A stretch of 11,379 bases of DNA. Origin: CAYPCH01 sp964409165 (GTDB taxonomy: Bacteria; Bacillota; Clostridia; Acetivibrionales; Acetivibrionaceae). Below are positions 1 through 6,503 of this stretch, in pieces. The notes beneath the pieces were generated by a model. That model saw only the letters and a program-made list of their open reading frames with translations, had not been told where the DNA came from and did no database searches. Position 1 is the stretch's first letter; each line of letters starts with the position of its first letter. Position numbers and translations under genes: made by a program. Where the stretch lies: the NCBI GenBank assembly GCA_964409165.1, contig CAYPCH010000120.1:1-11379 (forward strand), read 5' to 3'.

Positions 1-63
1 ATTATATAGTATACAAATGCTTTTTTCAATGATTTTATAAAAATCTCATACCCCTTGAATTGC

Positions 64-90
64 AAAAAACTTAAGGGGCTTATAGCCCCT
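64..90 (-). terminator. Rho-independent terminator of rubredoxin
   Basis: Read on the minus strand, a 7-bp perfect stem (AGGGGCT / AGCCCCT, at 84-90 and 74-80) with a 3-nt loop is followed by TAAG and a run of six T (64-69). It lies about 50 nt past the rubredoxin stop codon and is the expected end of that transcript. Confidence 0.8.
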
Positions 91-140
91 CTTGTCATAT
101 AACAGTCTGTATAATAATCAGACCTAGCATTAAATCTACT

Positions 141-299
141 TCACACTTCTTCAAACATATCCTTTGCTACACCGCACACGGGACACACCCAATCATCAGG
201 GATATCTTCAAACGCTGTTCCAGGTGCAACTCCACCATCAGGGTCACCCTGTACCGGGTCGTATATGTATCCGCATACTGTGCATACATATTTATCCAT
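141..299 (-). CDS. Rubredoxin
   Basis: This is a 52-residue protein, the usual rubredoxin length, starting MDKYVCTVCGYIYDP. It carries the two iron-binding CxxCG knuckles: CTVCG near residues 6-10 and CPVCG near 39-43. The aromatic and acidic residues typical of the family (GYIYDP, DIPDDWVCP) are also present. Rubredoxin binds one Fe(Cys)4 centre and carries single electrons in the cytoplasm. In anaerobes it often serves oxygen or peroxide reductases such as rubrerythrin or flavodiiron proteins. No partner gene is visible here, so its specific role cannot be assigned. The ATG at 299 is preceded by AGGGAG at 308-313 with good spacing. The gene appears monocistronic, with its own terminator and a possible weak promoter just upstream. 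Confidence 0.95.
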   Translation of the reverse strand: MDKYVCTVCGYIYDPVQGDPDGGVAPGTAFEDIPDDWVCPVCGVAKDMFEEV

Positions 300-334
300 A
301 ATATCAACTCCCTATAATATTTTTGTTCCAAACA

Positions 335-363
335 GTATTATCTTTTTAATATTACCACAACAA
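335..363 (-). promoter_or_regulatory. Possible sigma-A promoter of rubredoxin
   Basis: On the minus strand TTGTTG (358-363) stands 17 nt before TAATAC (335-340), or 15 nt before GATAAT (337-342). The position is right for the rubredoxin gene, but the match to consensus is only partial and the DNA is AT-rich, so this is tentative. Confidence 0.3.
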
Positions 364-383
364 GTACAGGTTTTAAACTTCTT

Positions 384-545
384 TTAAATATTTTGTTCTA
401 TAAATTTTATTGCATTTTCAGTTTGTCCTGCTATACTTTCCATTTGAGCTTGTCCATCTAATATTTTGTATTGTATTATATGGAACCATTTGGAAATACA
501 GGAAGAAGCTTGCAAAGAAACACTCCTTTTTAAGGCTTCCTCCAT
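384..545 (-). CDS. Possible small protein, 53 residues, unknown
   Basis: This short open frame starts 13 nt after the yyaC stop codon on the same strand. It reads MEEALKRSVSLQASSCISKW..., continues for 53 residues and ends ...IKFIEQNI before TAA. The composition is helix-friendly (E, Q, K, I, A), with one Cys and one Trp and no membrane segment. The ATG at 545 has only a weak upstream AGG. A TTG at codon 11 has a better site (AAGGAG, 7 nt away) and would give 43 residues. The tight spacing suggests co-transcription with yyaC. I do not recognise the family. It could be chance, because the region is AT-rich and nothing here confirms translation. Confidence 0.35.
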   Translation of the reverse strand: MEEALKRSVSLQASSCISKWFHIIQYKILDGQAQMESIAGQTENAIKFIEQNI

Positions 546-557
546 TTAACCTATAAT

Positions 558-1163
558 CTATATTTTTGCGTCAATAAGCATGCTGGACAGTGCAGGATTG
601 TTATAAACTTTCCATAAAACATATTTTATACCCATCGAAATCATATCAGCCATTTTCATTACTATACTGAGCCTTGTGTTCTGTAAAATCAAATAGTCCA
701 TAAATCCTCCGAAATTCACTATTCCTGTTATGTACATATCACCCACAGGTGCAAGATCTTTTTTTACACCTGAGCCTGGTTTTATTGATCCCTCTCCAAT
801 GGTTACAAATCCTATATGATCCATTTTCCCCAAACACGCATCCACAGCAACTACCAAAGGCTTTTCATAGCAACTCGCAACATGCTCCATCACTCTGTCG
901 ATGTTTTTTGCATGCACCGGTTCATCAAGGTTTCCATGAACATAAATATTATTGTACCTTAAATCATTCATTTTGTAGCCGATCAAAGGACCCAGACTGT
1001 CACCTGTGGATCTGTCAGTCCCAATGCAGACAAACACTATGCACTTATACCCCCTCTTGAGCGAACTGCAAACAAGCTCATACAAGGAATCGGTAAAGGT
1101 CTTAAAAGCCTTGTCGCTGTTTATATCAATATTAGTCTGCTTACAAGCTGTTTTTAACAACAT
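558..1163 (-). CDS. yyaC: YyaC-type spore protein (DUF1256, GPR-like fold)
   Basis: The 201-residue product matches the YyaC family, which is found in spore formers and related to the germination protease GPR (peptidase family A25). Recognisable segments are CIGTDRSTGDSLGP (about 46-59), VVAVDACLG (about 104-112) and GSGVKKDLAPVGD (about 130-142). Asp50, Asp55 and Asp108 are candidates for the acidic residues used by GPR. No signal peptide or membrane segment is seen, so it should act in the cytoplasm, probably of the forespore. Its substrate is not established. The start is chosen at the ATG at 1163, which has GGGAG 5 nt upstream. An in-frame ATG at 1175 would add four residues but overlaps that ribosome binding site and lacks its own. 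A possible small gene follows 13 nt downstream. Confidence 0.88.
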   Translation of the reverse strand: MLLKTACKQTNIDINSDKAFKTFTDSLYELVCSSLKRGYKCIVFVCIGTDRSTGDSLGPLIGYKMNDLRYNNIYVHGNLDEPVHAKNIDRVMEHVASCYEKPLVVAVDACLGKMDHIGFVTIGEGSIKPGSGVKKDLAPVGDMYITGIVNFGGFMDYLILQNTRLSIVMKMADMISMGIKYVLWKVYNNPALSSMLIDAKI

Positions 1164-1361
1164 ATTAACTCCCATTCCATCTGCTTAAAGTTTGCCCTCT
1201 TTTATAAAAATTGCAGTTTTTCTTTAATTTGATATAATGCATTGGTATTAGTTCAATTATTTTCTTTAATTAATATATTATAGAAACGGGCACTAATTAT
1301 ATTATTACCGCAAGTAGCAATTTTATTACTTGTTTTTTATATTTTGACCGTACAATTTGTA

Positions 1362-1390
1362 TTGATAATACTACCTTGCTTTGATATTAT
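1362..1390 (+). promoter_or_regulatory. Sigma-A promoter of the PAS-PP2C gene
   Basis: TTGATA (1362-1367) and TATTAT (1385-1390) are separated by exactly 17 nt, each with five of six consensus bases. Transcription would start near 1397, giving a leader of about 35 nt to the ATG at 1433. The rest of the yyaC/PAS-PP2C divergent region (1176-1432) is AT-rich and otherwise without a recognisable element. Confidence 0.6.
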
Positions 1391-1432
1391 TTTTATAGGT
1401 ATATTATCCTGAAAGGATTGTGGAAAATAGTT

Positions 1433-2560
1433 ATGGAAAGCAGTTATAACAAAATATTCAACAGCATGGATTATAAAAACGTTATAGGGTACATTGTTGA
1501 TGGTATGGATGACTGGGTCAGGGTTATTGATTTAGAAGACAGAATGATCTTTGTCAATGATTCCATGATGAAGGCCTTCAATACTGTTCTTATAGGCAAT
1601 AAGTGTTATAAGGCTGTAGGAAGAGATACCCCATGTGAAAACTGTACCTCTAGGAAAGTAGTACTTTCAGGGGTTCCCCAACTCAAGGAAGAGCTTCTGG
1701 GCGATCGTACTCTTTCTGTTATGAGTTCACCTATAAAAAATGACAAGGGAGAAATAATAGCTGTTGTTGAAGTACTCCGCGACATCACAGAAATGAAAAA
1801 TCTCCAGAAAGAAATTCTTGAACAAAATAAAAAGCTGAAAAGAGAATTGAACATGGCAAGAAAATTACAGTACAGCCTTCTGCCCAAAGCAATTTTCGAA
1901 GACAAATTTGAATTTTCATATATTTATAAGCCCTGCGAAGCATTAGGAGGAGATTTTCTCGATATATTTAAAATTGATGAACACCATACAGGTGTATATA
2001 TTGCTGACGTTTCTGGTCATGGGCTAGCTGCATCAATGCTTACTGTTTTCCTAAGCTCGTCAATTAACAAATATACCCTGTCGCCTGCGGAAGCTTTAAA
2101 ACAGCTTTTCATGGATTTCAACCGTGATTACAGCGACCAGGACATGTATATAACAGTTTTTTATGCAATAATTGATACCCGGAATTATTCCATGGTATAT
2201 TCAAACGCAGGACACAATGTTTCACCTGTATTAATCAACAAAGTGGATAAATTTGAACTTCTAAGAGTCCCCGGCATTCCCATAAGCAACTGGGTAGAAT
2301 CGCCTGAATACAAGGATGTAGCAGTTTCCCTTGAAAAGCATGATAAAATATTTTTATATACAGATGGCGTTGTTGAACTACGGAATAATGATAATGAGCA
2401 GTTCGGTGAAGAAAGGCTTTTAAATATCCTTATGAACGTTAACTCAAATCCTGCGGTAACGCTTGATTTAATAATAGAAAACGTTACCAAATTTGCTTGC
2501 ATACAAAACTTGAGAGCAATATGCGATGACATCACCATGATTTTACTGGAAGTCAAATAA
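1433..2560 (+). CDS. PAS domain-PP2C (SpoIIE/RsbU-type) serine/threonine phosphatase
   Basis: This is a cytoplasmic signalling protein of 375 residues. Residues about 13-122 form a PAS sensor domain containing a Cys cluster (Cys58, Cys68, Cys71, in CYKAVGRDTPCENC). A coiled-coil linker (about 122-145) leads into a SpoIIE-type PP2C domain (about 150-375). The metal-binding acidic residues are all visible: GGDFLD (Asp174, Asp177), ADVSGHG (Asp192), YTDG (Asp311) and CDDIT (Asp365, Asp366). It should therefore be an active phosphatase. Relatives dephosphorylate anti-anti-sigma (STAS) proteins in partner-switching pathways. No STAS or anti-sigma gene is in the window, so the target is unknown. 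An in-frame TTG at 1418 would add five residues, but AAAGGA directly abuts it, too close for a ribosome binding site. The ATG at 1433 has only a weak GGA, so the start is uncertain. Confidence 0.9.
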   Translation: MESSYNKIFNSMDYKNVIGYIVDGMDDWVRVIDLEDRMIFVNDSMMKAFNTVLIGNKCYKAVGRDTPCENCTSRKVVLSGVPQLKEELLGDRTLSVMSSPIKNDKGEIIAVVEVLRDITEMKNLQKEILEQNKKLKRELNMARKLQYSLLPKAIFEDKFEFSYIYKPCEALGGDFLDIFKIDEHHTGVYIADVSGHGLAASMLTVFLSSSINKYTLSPAEALKQLFMDFNRDYSDQDMYITVFYAIIDTRNYSMVYSNAGHNVSPVLINKVDKFELLRVPGIPISNWVESPEYKDVAVSLEKHDKIFLYTDGVVELRNNDNEQFGEERLLNILMNVNSNPAVTLDLIIENVTKFACIQNLRAICDDITMILLEVK

Positions 2561-2604
2561 TAGTCACTTTACATATAACGACAGTTAAAGGAACTCGTAA
2601 AATA

Positions 2605-3750
2605 TTACTTTGCAAGAGCCCAAAGAGCAGTCAGATTGTCGAAAGAATAGAATTCTCCTGAATGTGAATTCCCAAATCCACCATAGTATTTTGAATTTTC
2701 ATCGGTAATCATAAATTCAAGCATACGGTCAAGAAGCTTTTTTGAAAGCTTATCGTCTCCTGATAATTTTGCATATATGGATGCAAGTGCATATACCGCT
2801 GTGCTTTCTACTTCTGATATGGGTTCAAGTTTATAGGGATTGTACCAGGCATAAAGCCTTCCGTCTTTCATTTCATCTTCAAGCCATTCTCTTAAAAGTC
2901 CTTTATCCACACCCGCTTGTGCCATATTTATCGAGGTAATCAGGGTATAAGTAACGCACACACCTTTATTCTTGTCATACTCTTCATCCAAAGAATACTT
3001 GTCGCTTTCATAGTGATAATACTTATTGTAGAAAGGGGAATTTCCTATTTTACCCCCTTTTATTATTCCCATACTTTTATCAAAAACCCTTTTCCATCTG
3101 GTGTCAAATGTACTTATTTTGTGAATTGTATATAAATCAAGATAGCAAAGTGGAGTTGACGGCCTGCTTGTCTCGTATTTCCAATCATGCACCTCATGCA
3201 AGCCATTTTCTATTACCTGTGTTTCAAGAATGTTCTTCGAAATAACATGTGCTTTATGCAGATACTCCTTTTCGCCCCATCTTTCATAGGCATTTATAAA
3301 TGCCCTTACAACCCTTAAATCGTCTATTGAAGCATTACAGGTTATTTCACTTCCGGTCTTCCATTTTACTTTATTGCCCTCTGTTAGGAGATTATCATTA
3401 AGAAAGCTTGCCTCAAGGTCAAATAGGTCTTTCCTTCCGCTTATAACTGCATAATTCATTAATAAGCCGACAGATTCGCAAAGTGTATCATAATCTACAT
3501 TGCCGGTCATTGTATTTGTTATTATACCCCCATCAAGACCTAATAATTGCCTATCAATATAATTGAACAACAGCATTTCTTTTTCCTTGTATATGCTTTT
3601 TTTGCTGTCCTGCTCTGTATAAATACCTGAGGCGGAAAAAAATCCAAACTGTTCATTTTCCATTCTTCCAATTAAAAAACATCTCTCCAGTAATACAAAA
3701 GCAAATATAATTACTAAAGCTGCTGAGGTGGTATAAAAATATCTTTTCAT
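2605..3750 (-). CDS. Membrane-anchored glycosidase-like protein (GH8-like)
   Basis: The 381-residue protein starts with a short basic end and a hydrophobic segment (about 8-27), an uncleaved anchor or signal peptide, so the rest is probably outside the cell. The remainder looks like an (alpha/alpha)6-barrel glycosidase related to GH8. YDTLCESVGLLMNYAV (about 87-102) resembles the GH8 segment SEGxGYGMLxAV that holds the catalytic acid, here Glu92. NASIDDLRVVRAFINAYERW (about 139-158) resembles the conserved DADLD helix, with Asp144 at the matching position. If active it would cut a beta-1,4 glycan such as cellulose, chitosan or a cell-wall polymer; which one cannot be read from the sequence. 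The ATG has AAGGAGGG 6 nt upstream. It lies downstream of the SLH gene on the same strand, but a terminator separates them. Fold assignment is moderate; substrate is unknown. Confidence 0.7.
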   Translation of the reverse strand: MKRYFYTTSAALVIIFAFVLLERCFLIGRMENEQFGFFSASGIYTEQDSKKSIYKEKEMLLFNYIDRQLLGLDGGIITNTMTGNVDYDTLCESVGLLMNYAVISGRKDLFDLEASFLNDNLLTEGNKVKWKTGSEITCNASIDDLRVVRAFINAYERWGEKEYLHKAHVISKNILETQVIENGLHEVHDWKYETSRPSTPLCYLDLYTIHKISTFDTRWKRVFDKSMGIIKGGKIGNSPFYNKYYHYESDKYSLDEEYDKNKGVCVTYTLITSINMAQAGVDKGLLREWLEDEMKDGRLYAWYNPYKLEPISEVESTAVYALASIYAKLSGDDKLSKKLLDRMLEFMITDENSKYYGGFGNSHSGEFYSFDNLTALWALAK

Positions 3751-3763
3751 CGTTGACCCTCCT

Positions 3764-3803
3764 TACTTGAATTTATGATAAAAAAAGAGAATGTATTCAA
3801 GTA
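3764..3803 (-). promoter_or_regulatory. Inverted repeat next to the ribosome binding site of the GH8-like gene
   Basis: TACTTGAAT (3764-3772) and ATTCAAGTA (3795-3803) form a 9-bp perfect inverted repeat with a 22-nt centre. One arm abuts the Shine-Dalgarno sequence (3757-3764). It could be a protein-binding operator or an mRNA hairpin masking the ribosome site. A weak promoter candidate (TTGAAT-17-CATAAA) overlaps the same stretch. The element is visible; the function is inferred. Confidence 0.4.
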
Positions 3804-3822
3804 GAAGGAGCAATAACATTAT

Positions 3823-3852
3823 AAAAAAAGTGGGGAGGGCTAAAAAGCCCTC
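3823..3852 (-). terminator. Rho-independent terminator of the SLH gene
   Basis: On the minus strand the stem GAGGGCT / AGCCCTC (3846-3852 and 3835-3841), with a 4-nt loop, is followed by CCCAC and a run of seven T (3823-3829). It lies about 80 nt past the stop codon at 3934 and separates the SLH gene from the GH8-like gene. Confidence 0.8.
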
Positions 3853-3868
3853 TTGGGTATATGTTAAA

Positions 3869-3912
3869 GATGAAAAACTCCAAAAGCAAAATTACCTGTG
3901 AAGTTTTTCATC
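3869..3912 (-). repeat. 11-bp inverted repeat in the SLH gene 3' untranslated region
   Basis: GATGAAAAACT (3869-3879) and AGTTTTTCATC (3902-3912) are perfect 11-bp arms around a 22-nt loop. The element sits between the SLH stop codon and the GC-rich terminator. It could be a weak upstream terminator or a stabilising 3' hairpin. Only a short TTTAAC follows it on the minus strand, so termination there would be weak. Confidence 0.5.
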
Positions 3913-3933
3913 TGTGGTATCTGCATTTAGTAA

Positions 3934-6141
3934 TTATACTTGCAGATAGTTGTAAATAACAATTATAGCATCGGCTCTTGACAATTTATCCTGCGGTCTG
4001 AAATAATCTCCATGACCGTTTACTATCTTAAGTCCGTTGGCAATTACTACATAACCTATAAGCTCTGGAGTTATCTCATCCTTGTCATTGAAAGTGCAGT
4101 TGAAAATATTGCTCAGATCCGCTATTTTATCATATTTTAATGCTCTTATAAGAAATTTGACACTTTCTTCTCTTGTTATAGGTGCTTCTGGATTCTTTTC
4201 ATCCTGCTTTACTATGCCTTCTCTCATGAGCAAATCATATAAATCCTGTATCTCAGTGTCATTAGTGACTGCTGTCTTACCAAAAAACTGATAGCCGCTG
4301 TCTATTACCTGCGATACAAGAAGCAGGAAATCCTTTTGATTAATCTCTTCACCAGGTCGGAATGCCGGACCTTCCAAAGCAATACCACTCTCCGCTAGAA
4401 CCCTTATTTCCTGTTCTGCATAGTGCCCTGAAATATCATTGTATTCTACCTGTTTTTTCTCCTTATATGGATTGCCGTCATAGTCAAGCACAATTCCGGT
4501 AAATGCATCAAACCTAATAGGCTTGCCACTGTCGGTGTTAATGCCATATACAAGTTTTATTTCTTTACTGCCGTCTGAACCTATATCAGGCATTTTAAAA
4601 GGGATACTGTCATTGCTTGCTATATTGTACTGAAGCCTTAGTCCTAACTCGCTGAAAAGTCTTTCATATGCTTTCTCCAAAGTCAGAGCATTCTCAACCG
4701 ATGGAAACTCAACATCACTGAGCCAAGTCAAATTAAAACTGGCTACTTTTCCGGTTACAGCGTCGAACGTTGCAGTTATGCCGTTATCCGGGAACTGAAC
4801 CCCATTCACTTTTCTTACATATCTGAAGGTGTAAGACCTGGGTGCTTCTTCTTCGGAACTTCTTACAATTTCATCCACTAGAGGCTCCTCATATTCAACC
4901 TCCAAAAATCTTTCAGGCTGTAAATCTTTTATAACCTTTTCCACAGCTTCTTTGGAAGTTTCCTTATCATACTTCGGCTTATCGTTCATGTCACTTCGAT
5001 AGTCATTGTAGAAAGCTGTTATTTCACCGGTCTTTGCATCTATCGAAACGTTTATAAACCTGTATTCCATTTTTGCTGCCTCTGCTTCTTCAGCACTGGT
5101 AATATCAATATCCTTTGTTTCTTTTACAAAGGCTAAGCTCCATATATAATCCTTTTTAGAAGGCCAATTTGGGCTAAGCCTTGCACTGTTTACAACAAAA
5201 CCTTCGTCAAGCTCCAACAGCTCAAAATCTCTTGCGATTTTCTCAGCCTCTTGCTGGCTTAACAAATTTGAAACTTCATCAATAGCTTTTATTTCCTCCG
5301 GAGATAAGACAACTCCTGCTCCTCTGTCGCCGACTTTTAGATTCTCCAAAGAACCAGACTCATCCATATATACACTGTAATACTTGCTACCGAGATTAAC
5401 CCTCTCCCCGGTAAAAGCATCAATATAGTAGTTGGAATTATAAACCGGAACATATACGGCATAAACCTTCATGTCTTCTTTATCGACTGCAAGATTATAG
5501 GTAAGCTTCAACCCAAGGTTTTTCTTAAAAGCTTCCTGTGCTTCCTCTATGCTTATAGCCTTATCTGCGGTAGGAAAACTCGCGTCGTCATTCCATTCCT
5601 TATTATAGCTTTGCAGCTTCCCTGTCTGTCGGTTTATAGCCACACTGACACTGTTAGCTGGAAATACAATTCCGTTATATGTCCTGACATAGCTGAAATG
5701 GTAAGTCTGATCATTTATTGATGATACAGCTTGCTCATATTGCTTCAGGTTGTTAAAAATACCCGGGTTTACTCTGTTTATTATTTCTTCGCCAATTTCC
5801 TGTGCCTCTTGCTTACTTATCTTAGGAAGCCTTTTAATTTCGCCTCTGTCTATGTATTTGTAATAGTTGTAGCTTATAACTTCTCCATTGCTGTCAACTC
5901 TTGCAGAAATACTCCCTCCATCCATTTCCTTAGAGTTCCAGTTAAGAACCCATATTTTCCTGTCTCCATTATTATTTGCACTATAGCTGAAGTCCTTCAA
6001 ATTATCCGGAACCTCAAAAAACGTTTTGACACTTTTTATAGCATTTTCAAGCTCCGCATCTTGCGCTCCCCATGTATAAACAGGCATAAGTGCTGTAAAA
6101 AGCAGTAATGCAGTTAGAATAATTGCTAGTTTTGCCTTCAT
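3934..6141 (-). CDS. S-layer-homology protein with two YcdB/PepSY-like modules
   Basis: The 735-residue exported protein has a signal peptide (about 1-26, hydrophobic core LAIILTALLLFTALMPV, likely cut near TWGA). Two long modules of the YcdB/YcdC type follow. They contain PepSY-like strands in which phrases such as INRQTGKLQSYN, IDAKTGEITAFYN and FDAVTGKVASFN recur. Residues about 148-218 and 437-508 are clearly homologous (YVRTYNGIVFP versus YVRKVNGVQFP; LGLKLTYNLA versus LGLRLQYNIA), showing internal duplication. Three degenerate SLH domains end the protein (about 568-612, 630-673 and 682-730, the last with NGHGDYFRPQDKLSRADA). They should bind a pyruvylated cell-wall polysaccharide and hold the protein at the surface. 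No catalytic residues are seen; PepSY modules often inhibit or chaperone secreted proteases, so a binding or inhibitory role is possible. The ATG has AAGGAG 9 nt upstream. Confidence 0.88.
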   Translation of the reverse strand: MKAKLAIILTALLLFTALMPVYTWGAQDAELENAIKSVKTFFEVPDNLKDFSYSANNNGDRKIWVLNWNSKEMDGGSISARVDSNGEVISYNYYKYIDRGEIKRLPKISKQEAQEIGEEIINRVNPGIFNNLKQYEQAVSSINDQTYHFSYVRTYNGIVFPANSVSVAINRQTGKLQSYNKEWNDDASFPTADKAISIEEAQEAFKKNLGLKLTYNLAVDKEDMKVYAVYVPVYNSNYYIDAFTGERVNLGSKYYSVYMDESGSLENLKVGDRGAGVVLSPEEIKAIDEVSNLLSQQEAEKIARDFELLELDEGFVVNSARLSPNWPSKKDYIWSLAFVKETKDIDITSAEEAEAAKMEYRFINVSIDAKTGEITAFYNDYRSDMNDKPKYDKETSKEAVEKVIKDLQPERFLEVEYEEPLVDEIVRSSEEEAPRSYTFRYVRKVNGVQFPDNGITATFDAVTGKVASFNLTWLSDVEFPSVENALTLEKAYERLFSELGLRLQYNIASNDSIPFKMPDIGSDGSKEIKLVYGINTDSGKPIRFDAFTGIVLDYDGNPYKEKKQVEYNDISGHYAEQEIRVLAESGIALEGPAFRPGEEINQKDFLLLVSQVIDSGYQFFGKTAVTNDTEIQDLYDLLMREGIVKQDEKNPEAPITREESVKFLIRALKYDKIADLSNIFNCTFNDKDEITPELIGYVVIANGLKIVNGHGDYFRPQDKLSRADAIIVIYNYLQV

Positions 6142-6187
6142 ATTTATCCTCTCCTTTATGTGATATTGTTTTATATATTATTAGAGC

Positions 6188-6215
6188 GTTATAATGATAA
6201 AAAAGTTCCACACAA
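6188..6215 (-). promoter_or_regulatory. Probable sigma-A promoter of the SLH gene
   Basis: On the minus strand TTGTGT (6210-6215) lies 16 nt before TATAAC (6188-6193), a -10 with five of six consensus bases. Transcription would start near 6181, giving a leader of about 40 nt. The -35 is weak. Confidence 0.5.
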
Positions 6216-6270
6216 ATGAAAATAATAAAATTTTTAATACTGTCTTTGAGGTTTTTTACATACAATTCTA

Positions 6271-6487
6271 TATATACCAATCACGAAAATGATTCTACAT
6301 TGAAAAAATTAATTTTCGTGATGTTGCATTAAGGAAATTGAAGTGCGATTTAAAATCTTTATCGCATTCAATATATACCAATCACGAAAATGATTCTACA
6401 TTGAAAAAATTAATTTTCGTGATGCTGCATTAAGGAAATTGAAGTGCGATTTAAAATCTTTATCGCATTCAATATATACCAATCACG
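6271..6487. repeat. Tandem 101-bp direct repeat, two full copies plus a 15-bp start of a third
   Basis: Copies at 6271-6371 and 6372-6472 differ at a single base (T6324 versus C6425). The first 15 bases recur at 6473-6487. Each unit holds two inverted repeats. ATCACGAAAAT / ATTTTCGTGAT has 11-bp arms and a 21-nt loop, at 6280-6290/6312-6322 and 6381-6391/6413-6423. TGCGAT / ATCGCA has 6-bp arms, at 6344-6349/6361-6366 and 6445-6450/6462-6467. The repeat fills the divergent region between the SLH and amidase genes and ends 16 nt before the amidase start. The near identity points to a recent duplication. It may carry operators, an RNA leader or the amidase promoter (TTTAAA at 6450-6455, 17 nt, TATATA at 6473-6478). 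None of these is proven. Confidence 0.95.
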
Positions 6488-6503
6488 TATAAGGAGCAAT
6501 ACT

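Noticed and set aside
2561..2604. Terminator between the convergent PAS-PP2C and GH8-like genes
   Set aside because: Only 4-5-bp AT-rich stems are present and there is no T-run, so no terminator can be supported.
6271..6487. CRISPR array
   Set aside because: The direct repeats are 101 bp long and head-to-tail without spacers, with only two full copies and no cas genes nearby.
6271..6487. Insertion sequence or riboswitch
   Set aside because: There is no transposase, no target-site duplication and no recognised riboswitch core; the inverted repeats are internal to each unit.
6444..6503. Upstream GTG start of the amidase at 6444
   Set aside because: It lies within the 101-bp repeat, has no ribosome binding site, and adds 20 charged residues before the signal anchor. 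The ATG at 6504 has AAGGAG at 7 nt.
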